From NCBI RefSeq assembly GCF_900129375.1, contig NZ_FQVN01000001.1, forward strand, positions 682,001 to 746,000: 64,000 nt of DNA. The letters are read 5' to 3'. Position numbers and translations under genes: made by a program. The notes under the pieces were generated by a model, which worked only from the letters and a program-made list of their open reading frames with translations, ran no database searches and was not told the DNA's origin. Positions 25,387 through 33,780 of the stretch are shown here, in pieces. Position 1 is the first letter of the stretch. Each line of letters begins with the position of its first letter. Origin of the DNA: Streptoalloteichus hindustanus. GTDB taxonomy: Bacteria > Actinomycetota > Actinomycetes > Mycobacteriales > Pseudonocardiaceae.

Positions 25387-27228
25387 GTGTCGACGGATAT
25401 TGCAGACAAACGACCGACGAACGACCACGGCGACAACCACGAACGACCCACCGAACTGCCCGGGGACGCGCCCGAGACGGGACCCGGGGGGGAAAGCGCA
25501 ACCGAACAACCCGCCAGGACCGATCCGGTCGTGTTCGGCGTGGCCGCGGCGCTCGCGGTCGCGTTCGTCCTGTGGGGTGTGTTCGGCACCGACTCGCTGG
25601 GGCGTGTGGCGAGGTCGGCTCTGGACTGGATCATTCAGAAGGCCGGTTGGGGCTTCGTGCTGGCCGCGACCGGGTTCGTGGTGTTCGCGTTGTGGCTCGC
25701 GTTCAGCAGGTACGGACGCATCCCACTCGGTAGGGACGGCGAGAAACCCGAGTTCCGGACGGTCTCCTGGGTCGCGATGATGTTCAGCGCGGGCATGGGG
25801 ATCGGCCTGATGTTCTACGGCGTCAGCGAGCCGCTGGCGCACTTCACCAGCCCACCACCGGGCACCGTGGAGCCGGGCAGCTCGGCGGCCGTGCAGACCG
25901 CCATGTCCACCACCCTGTTCCACTGGACGCTGCACCCGTGGTCGATCTACGCCGTGGTCGGCCTCGCCATCGCCTACGGCAGCTTCCGCCGGGGGCGCTC
26001 GCAGCTCATCTCCTCGGCCTTCGCCCCGCTGCTCGGTCGGCGCAGGGCCAACGGCCCGGTCGGGAAGGCCATCGACGTGATGGCCATCTTCGCCACCCTG
26101 TTCGGCTCGGCCGCCTCGCTCGGCCTGGGCGCGCTGCAGATCGGCAGCGGCCTCCAGGCTGCGGGGTGGATGAGCGGCGACATCGGCACCGGCGTGCTGG
26201 TCGCCATCATCGCGGTGCTCACGGTGTGCTTCGTGGCCTCGGCCGTCTCCGGCGTCGCCAAGGGCATCCAGTGGTTGTCCAACGTGAACATGGTGCTGGC
26301 CGTGCTGCTCGCGGTGTTCCTGTTCGTGGTGGGCCCCACCGTGCTGGTGCTGAACCTGCTGCCCACCTCGGTGGGCGAGTACTTCCGCGACCTGGCCGAG
26401 ATGTCGGCCCGCACCGCGGCCAGCGGTGGTGACGCCACCGGCAAGTGGCTGGCCGGCTGGACCATCTTCTACTGGGCGTGGTGGATCTCCTGGACGCCGT
26501 TCGTCGGCATGTTCATCGCCCGCATCAGCCGGGGACGCACCATCCGGCAGTTCGTGAGCGGCGTGATCCTGGTGCCGAGCCTGGTCAGCCTGGTGTGGTT
26601 CGCCGTCCTCGGTGGCTCCGCCATCGACCTGCAGCGGTCCGGCACCGACGTCGCCGGGCAGGCCACCCAGGAGTCGCAGCTGTTCACGGTGCTGCACCAC
26701 TTCCCGTGGGCGACGGTGACCGGGGTGCTGGTCATGGTGCTGGTGGCGATCTTCTTCGTGTCCGGCGCCGACGCCGCGTCGGTGGTGATGGGCACGCTGT
26801 CCCAGCGCGGCTCGATCGCGCCGACCAGGGGAGTGGTCATCTTCTGGGGCGTGCTCACCGGCGCGGTGGCCGCCGTGATGCTGCTGGTGGGCGGCAGCGA
26901 CGCGCTGACGGGGCTGCAGAACATGACGATCATCGCGGCGGCGCCGTTCGTCGTGATCATGGTCGCGTTGTGCGTGTCGCTGGCCAAGGACCTGCGCACC
27001 GACCCGCTCGTGCGGCGGCAGGAGCAGGTCGCGGCCGTCGTCGACCAGGTGGCCAGCCAGGTCGAGCACCGCACGGACGGCCACCCGGAGAAGGTCGCGC
27101 GGCGGATCGCGGCCAGGGCGGTCAAGGCCGTGATGGAGGAGATCGACCGCGGCTCGGCCGAGCGGGCCGGCGAGCGGGGACGCTCGCGCCGCAGGACCCG
27201 CGCGGGGGGAGGGTCGTCCCGACACTGA
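25387..27228 (+). CDS. BCCT-family betaine/choline/carnitine transporter
   Basis: Secondary transporter of 613 residues with 12 membrane helices, importing a quaternary ammonium osmolyte such as glycine betaine or choline with Na+ or H+. Near residue 135 the unwound helix carries GMGIG (FSAGMGIGLMFYG), the form typical of Na+-coupled betaine/choline carriers. The substrate-box region WAWWISWTPFVGMFIARISR (near 363) is intact. Both cytoplasmic tails are charged; the C-terminal one (about 80 residues, with many Arg) resembles the osmosensing tail of BetP. The GTG at 25387 precedes VSTDIADKRP; its ribosome site is weak, and earlier in-frame codons look non-coding. Confidence 0.9.
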   Translation: MSTDIADKRPTNDHGDNHERPTELPGDAPETGPGGESATEQPARTDPVVFGVAAALAVAFVLWGVFGTDSLGRVARSALDWIIQKAGWGFVLAATGFVVFALWLAFSRYGRIPLGRDGEKPEFRTVSWVAMMFSAGMGIGLMFYGVSEPLAHFTSPPPGTVEPGSSAAVQTAMSTTLFHWTLHPWSIYAVVGLAIAYGSFRRGRSQLISSAFAPLLGRRRANGPVGKAIDVMAIFATLFGSAASLGLGALQIGSGLQAAGWMSGDIGTGVLVAIIAVLTVCFVASAVSGVAKGIQWLSNVNMVLAVLLAVFLFVVGPTVLVLNLLPTSVGEYFRDLAEMSARTAASGGDATGKWLAGWTIFYWAWWISWTPFVGMFIARISRGRTIRQFVSGVILVPSLVSLVWFAVLGGSAIDLQRSGTDVAGQATQESQLFTVLHHFPWATVTGVLVMVLVAIFFVSGADAASVVMGTLSQRGSIAPTRGVVIFWGVLTGAVAAVMLLVGGSDALTGLQNMTIIAAAPFVVIMVALCVSLAKDLRTDPLVRRQEQVAAVVDQVASQVEHRTDGHPEKVARRIAARAVKAVMEEIDRGSAERAGERGRSRRRTRAGGGSSRH

Positions 27229-27238
27229 CGGCACTGAG

Positions 27239-27266
27239 TCCGACGTCACAGCGGTCGGACGTCACA
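27239..27266. repeat. GTCCGACGTCACA direct repeat
   Basis: GTCCGACGTCACA and GTCGGACGTCACA occur in tandem three bases apart just after the BCCT stop codon. They may be duplicated regulatory half-sites or a remnant. Confidence 0.5.
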
Positions 27267-27297
27267 CCCGGGGCGGGATGACCCGCTCGGGTGTGCT

Positions 27298-27343
27298 CGG
27301 GCGGGGCGTGCCCTCACGGACAGGTGAGGACGCGCCCCGCCCG
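27298..27343. terminator. Bidirectional terminator between convergent genes
   Basis: A GC-rich hairpin with about 18 paired bases (27298-27317 against 27324-27343; GGGCGGGGCG with CGCCCCGCCC, and CTCAC with GTGAG) lies between the BCCT gene and the convergent small gene. Confidence 0.75.
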
Positions 27344-27363
27344 CGTCCGTCGTGCGGTTCTCC

Positions 27364-27804
27364 TCACACACCCAGCCGGCGGAGCAGCTCCGACTCCAGG
27401 GCCACCAGCTCGCCGGCCACGGCGCGGTGCGCGGCCCTGCGCCGCGCCGAGGGCATCCGCTCGGCCGCGCGCACCGCCGAAGCCAGGTCCCCGAGCCGCC
27501 GCTCGCTCTCGTCGGCGAAGCGCTGGGTGTCCGCGTCGTCGTGCCGGGCCCGGAGCTCCGCCAGCACGCCCGCGACACCCGAGATGCGCGCGTGCAACGC
27601 ACCGCCCCTGCCGCTGAACGCCGCGAGGGACTCCACCGGAACCCCGAGCCGGCGGGCGCGTGCCCGGTCGTAGCCCTCGCGCACCACGGCGGCGGCCCGC
27701 AGGGCGACCGGGAGGACCACCGGCCCGAGCACCTTGGCCAGTCCGAGCAGCCGTTTCGCCCGAGCGGGCGTGACCAGTGGCAGCCGTTGTCTGTCGCGCG
27801 CCAT
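27364..27804 (-). CDS. Hypothetical actinobacterial protein (DUF6474-like)
   Basis: A 146-residue basic helical protein. It starts MARDRQRLPLVTPARAKRLLGLAKVLGPVVLP, then has VREGYDRARARRLGVPVESL and an Arg/Ala-rich C-terminal helix pair. One weak hydrophobic helix (about 24-40) may touch the membrane. The pattern resembles an actinobacterial family I recall as DUF6474, with no known function. It is divergent from the TM0106-type nuclease gene. Its 3' side faces the terminator shared with the BCCT gene. Confidence 0.65.
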   Translation of the reverse strand: MARDRQRLPLVTPARAKRLLGLAKVLGPVVLPVALRAAAVVREGYDRARARRLGVPVESLAAFSGRGGALHARISGVAGVLAELRARHDDADTQRFADESERRLGDLASAVRAAERMPSARRRAAHRAVAGELVALESELLRRLGV

Positions 27805-27927
27805 CCGACCACCTCCACGTCCACCCTAGGCCGGTCACCCTAGGACGGCGGCCCCCTCGCCCACCTCGCGGCACGCCGCGTGGGAGATCCACCAGACCGG
27901 CCTACCCCGAACGTCGTAGGCACGGCT

Positions 27928-27933
27928 TAGGCT
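27928..27933 (+). promoter_or_regulatory. -10 box TAGGCT, leaderless start
   Basis: TAGGCT ends seven bases before the ATG at 27941, so transcription should begin at the start codon. No ribosome site is present. Confidence 0.6.
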
Positions 27934-27940
27934 CGTTCCC

Positions 27941-29578
27941 ATGAGGTCCTCGGTGCTGCTCGACGCCGGCGTGGTCAGCCGCTGTCGGCGACGGGTGCAC
28001 CTCGAGCACGACCCGGCCATGGCGGACGTGCCGAAGGCGCCACCCGACCCGACCGCCGAGCAGCGCAAGGCCGACGCCGCCGCCCACCGGCGTGCTGTTG
28101 CCGACCGCATGGCCCGGCTCATCGGCGCCGAGTGGACCGAGATCCCCCGCTCGGCCCCGTCGGCCGACCGGGAGCGGGCCACCCTCGCCGCGGTGCGCGG
28201 CGGAGCCCGGTTCGTGTGGTCGCCCCAGCTGCCCAGCGACCCCACCGGGGGCCGCCGCGGCGCGGTCGACCTGATCGTGCGGGTCGGCGACGGCTACGTG
28301 CCGGTGCTCGTGGTGCGGCACAAGGTCAGCGACCCGGGCAGCGGGGCGCGGACCAGCCCCCTCGCGGAGCCGTTCCCGGACGGCGCCCGCACCGACCCGC
28401 TGCGCAAGGTCCGCGCGCAGCCCAGGGACCAGCTCCGGCTCGCCCACGCGGTGCGCATGCTCCAGGCCGCGGGCCTGATGACCAGCGGCCGGGCGACCGG
28501 GGGCGCCGTCGGGATGGACGCCGACGTGGTGGTCTGGCACGACCTGGAGGCGCCGACCTGGCCGGGCGGGCGCACCGCCCTGGCGGAGTACGACGCGCGG
28601 TTCGCCGACCGCCTCGCGGTGGCCGCGGCCGCGGCCACCGGCGCTCCGGCGTTGGCGCGGCCCTCCCGGGTCGTGGAGTGCCGCACCTGCCCCTGGTGGC
28701 CGACCTGCGAGAGCACGCTGCGCGAGAACCGGGACGTGAGCCTGGTCCTGCGCGGCGAGGACGCCGTCGCGCTGCGCGCCGCCGGGTACGCCACGGTCGA
28801 CAGGCTGGCCGCGTTGGACCCGGAGGGCGAGCCGCCCGCGCCGATGGTGGGCATGCCGTTCCCGGACGCCGTGCTCCTGGCCAGGGCGTTCCTGCGGGAC
28901 TACTCGCTGGTCCGGCGGGTGCCGGAGGTGACGGTGCCCAGGGCGGACGTCGAGGTCGACGTGGACATGGAGAGCTTCGGCGACTCCGGCGCCTACCTGT
29001 GGGGCTGCTGGCTCTCGGGCGCCGACGTGGGCGAGCCGGCCGGCTACCGGGCGTTCGCGACCTGGGAGCCGCTGCCCACCGACGACGAGGCCCGCTCCTT
29101 CGGCGAGTTCTGGACCTGGCTGACCTCGGTGCGGCTGCGGGCCAGGGCGCGCGGCCTGACCTTCCGCGCCTACTGCTACAACGAGCTGGCCGAGAACCGC
29201 TGGTTGCTGGCCTCGGCGGACCGGTTCGCCGGCAAGCCCGGCATCCCGGACGCCTCGGCCGTGCGGGAGTTCATCTCGTCGAACCAGTGGGTGGACCTGT
29301 TCGGGGTGGTGCGCGACCAGTTCCTGTGCGCGCACGGCAAGGGCCTGAAGACGATCGCGCCGGCGGCCGGGTTCGCCTGGCGCGACCCGGAGGCCGGCGG
29401 CGAGAACTCGATGCGCTGGTACCGGGACGCGGTGGGCATGGACGGCCAGCCGCCGGACGAGACCCAGCGCCAGCGGTTGCTGGACTACAACGAGGACGAC
29501 GTCCGCGCCACCCACGCGCTGCGCCGGTGGATCACCGATGGTGGTCCGAACGCCATCCCCTACACCGGGGACCTCTGA
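27941..29578 (+). CDS. TM0106-family RecB-like nuclease with RNase H-type exonuclease domain
   Basis: A 545-residue two-domain putative nuclease. The N-terminal RecB-like (PD-(D/E)xK) part shows GRRGAVDLIVRVGDGYVPV with the catalytic-type Asp, QPRDQLRLAHAVRML (QxxxY-like region) and a C-terminal cysteine set (ECRTCPWWPTCEST) that could hold an Fe-S cluster. The second half is an RNase H-fold exonuclease: VEVDVDMESFGDSGAYLWG, CYNELAENRWL and LLDYNEDDVRATHAL with the usual D/E residues. Family members are uncharacterised; DNA repair or RNA/DNA processing is inferred. The gene stands alone with its own leaderless promoter and a hairpin after it. Confidence 0.87.
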   Translation: MRSSVLLDAGVVSRCRRRVHLEHDPAMADVPKAPPDPTAEQRKADAAAHRRAVADRMARLIGAEWTEIPRSAPSADRERATLAAVRGGARFVWSPQLPSDPTGGRRGAVDLIVRVGDGYVPVLVVRHKVSDPGSGARTSPLAEPFPDGARTDPLRKVRAQPRDQLRLAHAVRMLQAAGLMTSGRATGGAVGMDADVVVWHDLEAPTWPGGRTALAEYDARFADRLAVAAAAATGAPALARPSRVVECRTCPWWPTCESTLRENRDVSLVLRGEDAVALRAAGYATVDRLAALDPEGEPPAPMVGMPFPDAVLLARAFLRDYSLVRRVPEVTVPRADVEVDVDMESFGDSGAYLWGCWLSGADVGEPAGYRAFATWEPLPTDDEARSFGEFWTWLTSVRLRARARGLTFRAYCYNELAENRWLLASADRFAGKPGIPDASAVREFISSNQWVDLFGVVRDQFLCAHGKGLKTIAPAAGFAWRDPEAGGENSMRWYRDAVGMDGQPPDETQRQRLLDYNEDDVRATHALRRWITDGGPNAIPYTGDL

Positions 29579-29625
29579 CTGTCCTCTGTGGACAGACCGG
29601 GTGCCGTCTGCCACAGAACGACGAA

Positions 29626-29660
29626 GGCCACTTTTCCGCGCTGACACGGGAAAAGCGGCC
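29626..29660 (+). terminator. Hairpin terminator after the nuclease gene
   Basis: GGCCACTTTTCC (29626-29637) pairs with GGAAAAGCGGCC (29649-29660), one mismatch, across an 11-base loop. Confidence 0.65.
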
Positions 29661-29684
29661 ATCCACGTCGACCAGGCCCCGAAG

Positions 29685-29781
29685 TCAGCCCCCACCCGTC
29701 CCGGGGGGCGAGCCCCGCTCCAGCCTATCCGCCGCCCGGGGCGCTCCGAAAGCACGCGCCCCGGGCCTGTGGACAACTCCG
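29685..29781 (-). repeat. Dispersed intergenic repeat, copy C
   Basis: Read on the minus strand it begins GGAGTTGTCCACAGG, passes to GGATAGGCTGGAGCGGGG and ends CTCGCCCCCC then GGGTGGGGGCTG, the same order and spacing as copies A and B. The DnaA-type box is at 29768-29776. Confidence 0.85.
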
Positions 29782-29839
29782 CCGGGCCTCACCCGACCGT
29801 CGGGTGACTTCACTCCGTGGCACAACGAGGCCGCGAGGC

Positions 29840-29848
29840 TGTGGACAA
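29840..29848 (-). other. DnaA-type box TTGTCCACA outside the repeat
   Basis: An exact box on the minus strand, 63 bases from the box of repeat copy C, in the same orientation. A comparable second box accompanies copy A. Confidence 0.5.
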
Positions 29849-29916
29849 CTGTTCGCCTCGCCGCCCCGTTCGTGCTAGGCCACGAACGGGGCGACCGGCC
29901 GTGGCTGACGGTGAGA

Positions 29917-30675
29917 TCAGCGGGGCGCCATCCGCAGCGCGCCATCCATCCGGATGACCTCGCCGTTCAGGTAGTCGTGCTCGACGATCGAGACCGCGAG
30001 CTGGGCGTACTCCTCGGGGCGACCGAGGCGCTTCGGGAACGGCACGCCCGCCGCCAGACCGGCGCGGAACTCCTCGGTGACACCCGCCAGCATCGGGGTG
30101 TCGATGATCCCCGGGGCGATCGTCATCACGCGGATGCCGGACGAGGCCAGGTCCCGCGCCGCCGGCACGGTCATCGCGGCCACGCCGCCCTTGGACGCCG
30201 AGTAGCCGATCTGGCCGATCTGCCCCTCGAACGCCGCCACCGACGCCGTGTTGATGACCACGCCGCGCTGGTCGTCGGCCAGCGGCTCGGTCTTGGCGAT
30301 CGCCTCGGCGGCCAGCCGCAGCACGTTGAACGTGCCGATCAGGTTGATCTCGACAATCCTGCGGAACAGGTCCAGGTCGTGCGGACCCTGCTTGCCGAGC
30401 ACCCGCCCGGCCCAGCCCACCCCGGCGCAGTTGACCACGATCCGCAGCGGGGCGCCGGATCCCGCGGCCTGGTCCACCGCGGCCTGGACCTGTCCGGCGT
30501 CGGTGACGTCGGCCGCCACGTAGGTGACCCCGTCGACCCGCTCCGCCTTCTCGATCGCCGCTGGCAGGTCCAGCGCGAAGACCCGGGCGCCGCGCGCGGC
30601 CATGGCACGGGCGGTGGCCCCGCCGAGGCCCGAGGCGCCACCGGTGACGATCGCGGCGGTGTCCGTGATCTGCAT
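29917..30675 (-). CDS. SDR-family 3-hydroxyacyl-CoA dehydrogenase (type II HADH-like)
   Basis: Short-chain dehydrogenase of 252 residues, NAD-dependent, closest to type II 3-hydroxyacyl-CoA dehydrogenases of beta-oxidation. It shows VTGGASGLGGATA (TGxxxGxG), the Asp of FALDLPAA selecting NAD, VNCAGVGWAG, INTASVAAFEGQIGQIGYSASKGGV (catalytic Ser and YxxxK) and APGIIDTPML. GGGGAGC precedes the ATG at 30673-30675. A 36-codon membrane peptide frame lies 50 bp upstream on the same strand. Confidence 0.9.
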   Translation of the reverse strand: MQITDTAAIVTGGASGLGGATARAMAARGARVFALDLPAAIEKAERVDGVTYVAADVTDAGQVQAAVDQAAGSGAPLRIVVNCAGVGWAGRVLGKQGPHDLDLFRRIVEINLIGTFNVLRLAAEAIAKTEPLADDQRGVVINTASVAAFEGQIGQIGYSASKGGVAAMTVPAARDLASSGIRVMTIAPGIIDTPMLAGVTEEFRAGLAAGVPFPKRLGRPEEYAQLAVSIVEHDYLNGEVIRMDGALRMAPR

Positions 30676-30725
30676 GTGCTCCCCTCTCCGTCGAGGTGCC
30701 GGAGGATGGCCGGCTCGCGGTGAGG

Positions 30726-30836
30726 CTAGTGCGTCGCGCCCCGGCGCGGAGCGGTGGTGTGAAGCAGAACAACGAGTGGCAACGCGGCCACCAGCGCGAG
30801 TCCGACGAACACCAACGCGATCCCGATCAGCTCCAT
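30726..30836 (-). CDS. Possible small single-pass membrane protein, 36 residues
   Basis: A short frame from ATG (30834-30836) to TAG encodes MELIGIALVFVGLALVAALP, then VVLLHTTAPRRGATH: one hydrophobic helix and a short basic tail, the classic layout of a small membrane protein. It lies 50 bp upstream of the SDR gene on the same strand, with no clear ribosome site. It could instead be chance. Confidence 0.4.
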   Translation of the reverse strand: MELIGIALVFVGLALVAALPLVVLLHTTAPRRGATH

Positions 30837-31045
30837 GGCACCAGACTGGCCGCTGACCGCGTCCGGCCGCGTCGCCTCGGGGGAGGGTCCTCGACTGCCG
30901 CCCTCGGTGGACCGGGCGTCACCCCACAGGATGATCTGACCCTGAGACCCGTGGGGATCTCCCGGAGACCTCCCGCACGGCCGGACACGGCTTCAGGGCT
31001 TTCGCGCGGCACCGGCTCCAGCGGGCCGGCGGGCGGGTGTCCCGG

Positions 31046-32014
31046 TCAGCGCCGTCCCGGCGGGCAGATCGCGTCGATCTCCCGGAGGTCCTCCGGGGTG
31101 GGCCGCCAACGCCCGGCGGCGGCGTTGGCGCGTACCTGGTCCGGGGTGGTCGCACCGGCGATCACCGTGCCCACGGCCGGCTGGGCGGTCAGCCAGCCGA
31201 TGGCGACGTCGAGCATCGCGAGGCCGCGGGCGGCGGCGAAGGCGCGCAGCCGCTCGATCCGGTCCCACGGGGCGTCCGCCAGCAGCCGCTCCCTGCCGAC
31301 GAGCCGCGACCCCGGCGGCGGCGCGGAGTCCCGGTGGTACTTGCCGGTGAGCAGACCGTTGGCCAGCGGGAAGTACGGCACCACGCCGAGGCCGAACCGC
31401 TGGCAGGCGGGGATCACCTCCCGCTCCGCCTCCCGCTCCAGCAGGGAGTAGTGGTTCTGCGCGGAGACGGGCGCGGCCGCGCCCCTGGTCCTGGCGGTCC
31501 AGCCCGCGTCGGCGATCTGCCAGCCGGCCAGGTTGCAGTGGCCGACGTACCGGATCTTCCCCTCGTGGACGAGGTCGTCCAGCGTGGCCAGGGTCTCCTC
31601 CAGCGGCGTGGCCGGGTCCGGCCGGTGCAGCTGGTACAGGTCGATCCAGTCGGTGCCGATCCGCCGCAGCGACGACTCCACCGCGCGCCGCACGTACCGG
31701 CGGGAGCCCCGCGCCCCGAAGTCCGGCCCGTTCGCCCCCTGCATGTCCAGGCCGAACTTGGTGGCCACGACCGCGTGCTCCCGCCGCCCGGCCAGCGCCT
31801 GGCCCAGCAGCTCCTCGCTGCGCCCGCGCGGCGCGCCGTACACGTCGGCGACGTCGAAGAACGTCACCCCGGCCTCCAGCGCCGCGTCGACCACGGCGCG
31901 GGCGCCCGCCAACGTCTCCGTCCCGGTGCCCGGTCGGCCGAGGTTGTTGCAGCCGAGGCCGACAGCACTGACCACCAGACCCGAGTCACCCAGGCGTCGC
32001 TGCTCCACGAGCAC
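31046..32014 (-). CDS. Aldo/keto reductase
   Basis: NADPH-dependent oxidoreductase of 322 residues with an (alpha/beta)8 barrel. The catalytic tetrad is visible: Asp54 and Tyr59 in FFDVADVYG, Lys86 in VVATKFG, and the His of LYQLHRPD. The C-terminal cofactor segment TVIAGATTPDQVRANAAA is typical. It belongs to the AKR group that includes YghZ/voltage-channel beta-like enzymes; the substrate is unknown. The GTG at 32014 begins VLVEQRRLG; the second GTG two codons later is an alternative. The gene is divergent from the UDP-sugar dehydrogenase. Confidence 0.9.
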   Translation of the reverse strand: MLVEQRRLGDSGLVVSAVGLGCNNLGRPGTGTETLAGARAVVDAALEAGVTFFDVADVYGAPRGRSEELLGQALAGRREHAVVATKFGLDMQGANGPDFGARGSRRYVRRAVESSLRRIGTDWIDLYQLHRPDPATPLEETLATLDDLVHEGKIRYVGHCNLAGWQIADAGWTARTRGAAAPVSAQNHYSLLEREAEREVIPACQRFGLGVVPYFPLANGLLTGKYHRDSAPPPGSRLVGRERLLADAPWDRIERLRAFAAARGLAMLDVAIGWLTAQPAVGTVIAGATTPDQVRANAAAGRWRPTPEDLREIDAICPPGRR

Positions 32015-32170
32015 CAGACCCTACGACGACTATCAGCCCCGAGTCACCACGTGGTCGCGGGCGGTGACAGGGGTCAGCGCCTCGTGCGCCGCGGTTCACC
32101 CTGCCGTCGCGGCCCGGCCATCTCGCGCTGCCAGCCTTCCGGGTGGCGACCTCAGCGAGGGGTGATCGTG

Positions 32171-33472
32171 ATGTTCACTCGACGGATCGCGGTGGTGGGG
32201 GCGGGCTACGTCGGCCTGACGACGGCGGCCTGCCTGGCGTCGCTGGGGCACCGGGTGTGCTGCGCCGACGTCGACGAGGTCAAGGTCGGCCAGCTGCGGC
32301 GCGGCGAGGTGCGCATCCTGGAGCCGGGGCTGCCGGAACTGGTCGCCGCGGGGGTCGCCGCGGGCGGCCTGCGGTTCGTGGTCGGCGCGGCGTCCGCCGT
32401 GGACGACGCGGACACGGTGTTCCTCTGCCTGCCCACCCCGAGGGGCGGTGACGGCGCCGCCGACCTGTCAGTCGTCGAGTCGGTCGTGGCCGAGGTGCGG
32501 GACCGGCTCTCCCCGGGGTGCGTCGTGGTGACGAAGTCGACGGTGCCGGTGGGCACCGCGCGGCGGCTGGCGGCGCTGCTGGGCAGGGACGACGTGGCGG
32601 TCGTGTCGAACCCGGAGTTCCTCCGCGAGGGCAGCGCCGTGCCGGACTTCCTCGGCCCGGACCGGATCGTCGTCGGCTCGGACGACCGGGGGGCGGCCGA
32701 GCGGGTGGCCGCGCTGTACGCCCGGCTGGGCGCGCCGACCGTCCTGACCGACGCGGCCAGCGCCGAGATGGTCAAGTACGCGGCGAACTGCTTCCTCGCG
32801 ATGAAGGTCAGCTACGTGAACGCGCTCGCCGAGCTGTGCGAGCGGCTGGGTGCCGACGTGGTGGACGTGACCGAGGGGATGGGCCACGACCGGCGCATCG
32901 GCCGGGCCTTCCTGCGCCCCGGCCCGGGGTGGGGCGGGTCCTGCCTGCCGAAGGACACGGCGGCGCTGGCCTCGGTCGCCGTCGGGCTGGGCGTCGACTT
33001 CCCCCTGCTGGCGGCCGCGATCGAGACGAACGTCCGGCAGCGGGGCCGGGTGGTGGCCAAGGTCAGGGCCGCGGTCGGCGGAGCCCTGCGCGGCGCGCGG
33101 TTGGGGCTGCTCGGGCTGACGTTCAAGGCGGGGACCGACGACCTGCGGGACTCGCCCGCGCTGGCCGTGGCCGAGCTGCTGGCTGGCGAGGGCGCCGAGC
33201 TGACCGCCCACGACCCGGCGGTGCCGGCGGCCGACCCGAGGACGTCCGGTGTGGTGACCCTGGTCGACGACCCGTACCAGGTGGCCAAGGACGCCGATGC
33301 CCTCGTGCTGCTCACGGACTGGCCCGAGTTCCGGGGACTGGACTGGGCGCAGGTCGCCGAGCTGATGGAACGACGCGTCGTGGTCGACACCCGCAACCAC
33401 CTCGACCCGGAGGCGCTCCGCGCCGCCGGCCTCGACTGGCACGGGGTGGGCCGCCGCCCCGTCCGCTGCTGA
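32171..33472 (+). CDS. UDP-glucose/GDP-mannose dehydrogenase family protein (UDP-glucose 6-dehydrogenase)
   Basis: A 433-residue NAD-dependent nucleotide-sugar dehydrogenase making UDP-glucuronate or a related uronate. The N-terminal Rossmann domain begins IAVVGAGYVGLTTAACLASLGH. The central helix holds the substrate lysine region AEMVKYAANCFLAMKVSY, and the catalytic cysteine lies in GWGGSCLPKDTAAL. The C-terminal UDP-binding domain includes LGLTFKAGTDDLRDSP. The ATG at 32171 follows GAGGGG by eight bases; GTGs at 32162 and 32168 are possible. Uronates may feed the cell-envelope glycan genes 4 kb further on, an inference from proximity. Confidence 0.9.
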   Translation: MFTRRIAVVGAGYVGLTTAACLASLGHRVCCADVDEVKVGQLRRGEVRILEPGLPELVAAGVAAGGLRFVVGAASAVDDADTVFLCLPTPRGGDGAADLSVVESVVAEVRDRLSPGCVVVTKSTVPVGTARRLAALLGRDDVAVVSNPEFLREGSAVPDFLGPDRIVVGSDDRGAAERVAALYARLGAPTVLTDAASAEMVKYAANCFLAMKVSYVNALAELCERLGADVVDVTEGMGHDRRIGRAFLRPGPGWGGSCLPKDTAALASVAVGLGVDFPLLAAAIETNVRQRGRVVAKVRAAVGGALRGARLGLLGLTFKAGTDDLRDSPALAVAELLAGEGAELTAHDPAVPAADPRTSGVVTLVDDPYQVAKDADALVLLTDWPEFRGLDWAQVAELMERRVVVDTRNHLDPEALRAAGLDWHGVGRRPVRC

Positions 33473-33780
33473 GCTCGGCCCTCCTGGACCCGGTGCGTCC
33501 CAGACCCGGTCCGGTGAGGCAGGTTCACCCGCAGAGGCTGGCGTGTCGCCTCCGGCTTTCCCCGCCTGTCCGCCCGCCCACCTGCGATCCTGAAATCAGG
33601 GGTTCCCCCTGGTAACACCGTTTTGGACGTATCGCGAGTCAGGGGTGGCGCGATCTGCGACCACACAGTGCCTCAGCGACGTTGGCGTATCGATTCAGTA
33701 GTGCCTTCCGGCGTTCCTGCGCGGCCGCGGAGTCGTTAGCGGGGTTAACGAACTGGCTCTTTCACCCTATGGTGTGGGTC
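33473..33780. other. Intergenic region before the gamma-glutamyltransferase
   Basis: 308 bases with a lower-GC second half and no convincing gene. GGGGTTCCCC near 33599 is a small hairpin. TATGGT at 33768-33773 ends seven bases before the GTG at 33781, a leaderless-type promoter. Confidence 0.55.

Noticed and set aside
25291-27249. Open frame of 652 codons on the minus strand
   Set aside because: It is antisense to the BCCT transporter; the product is His/Arg/Gln-rich, typical of GC-driven shadows.
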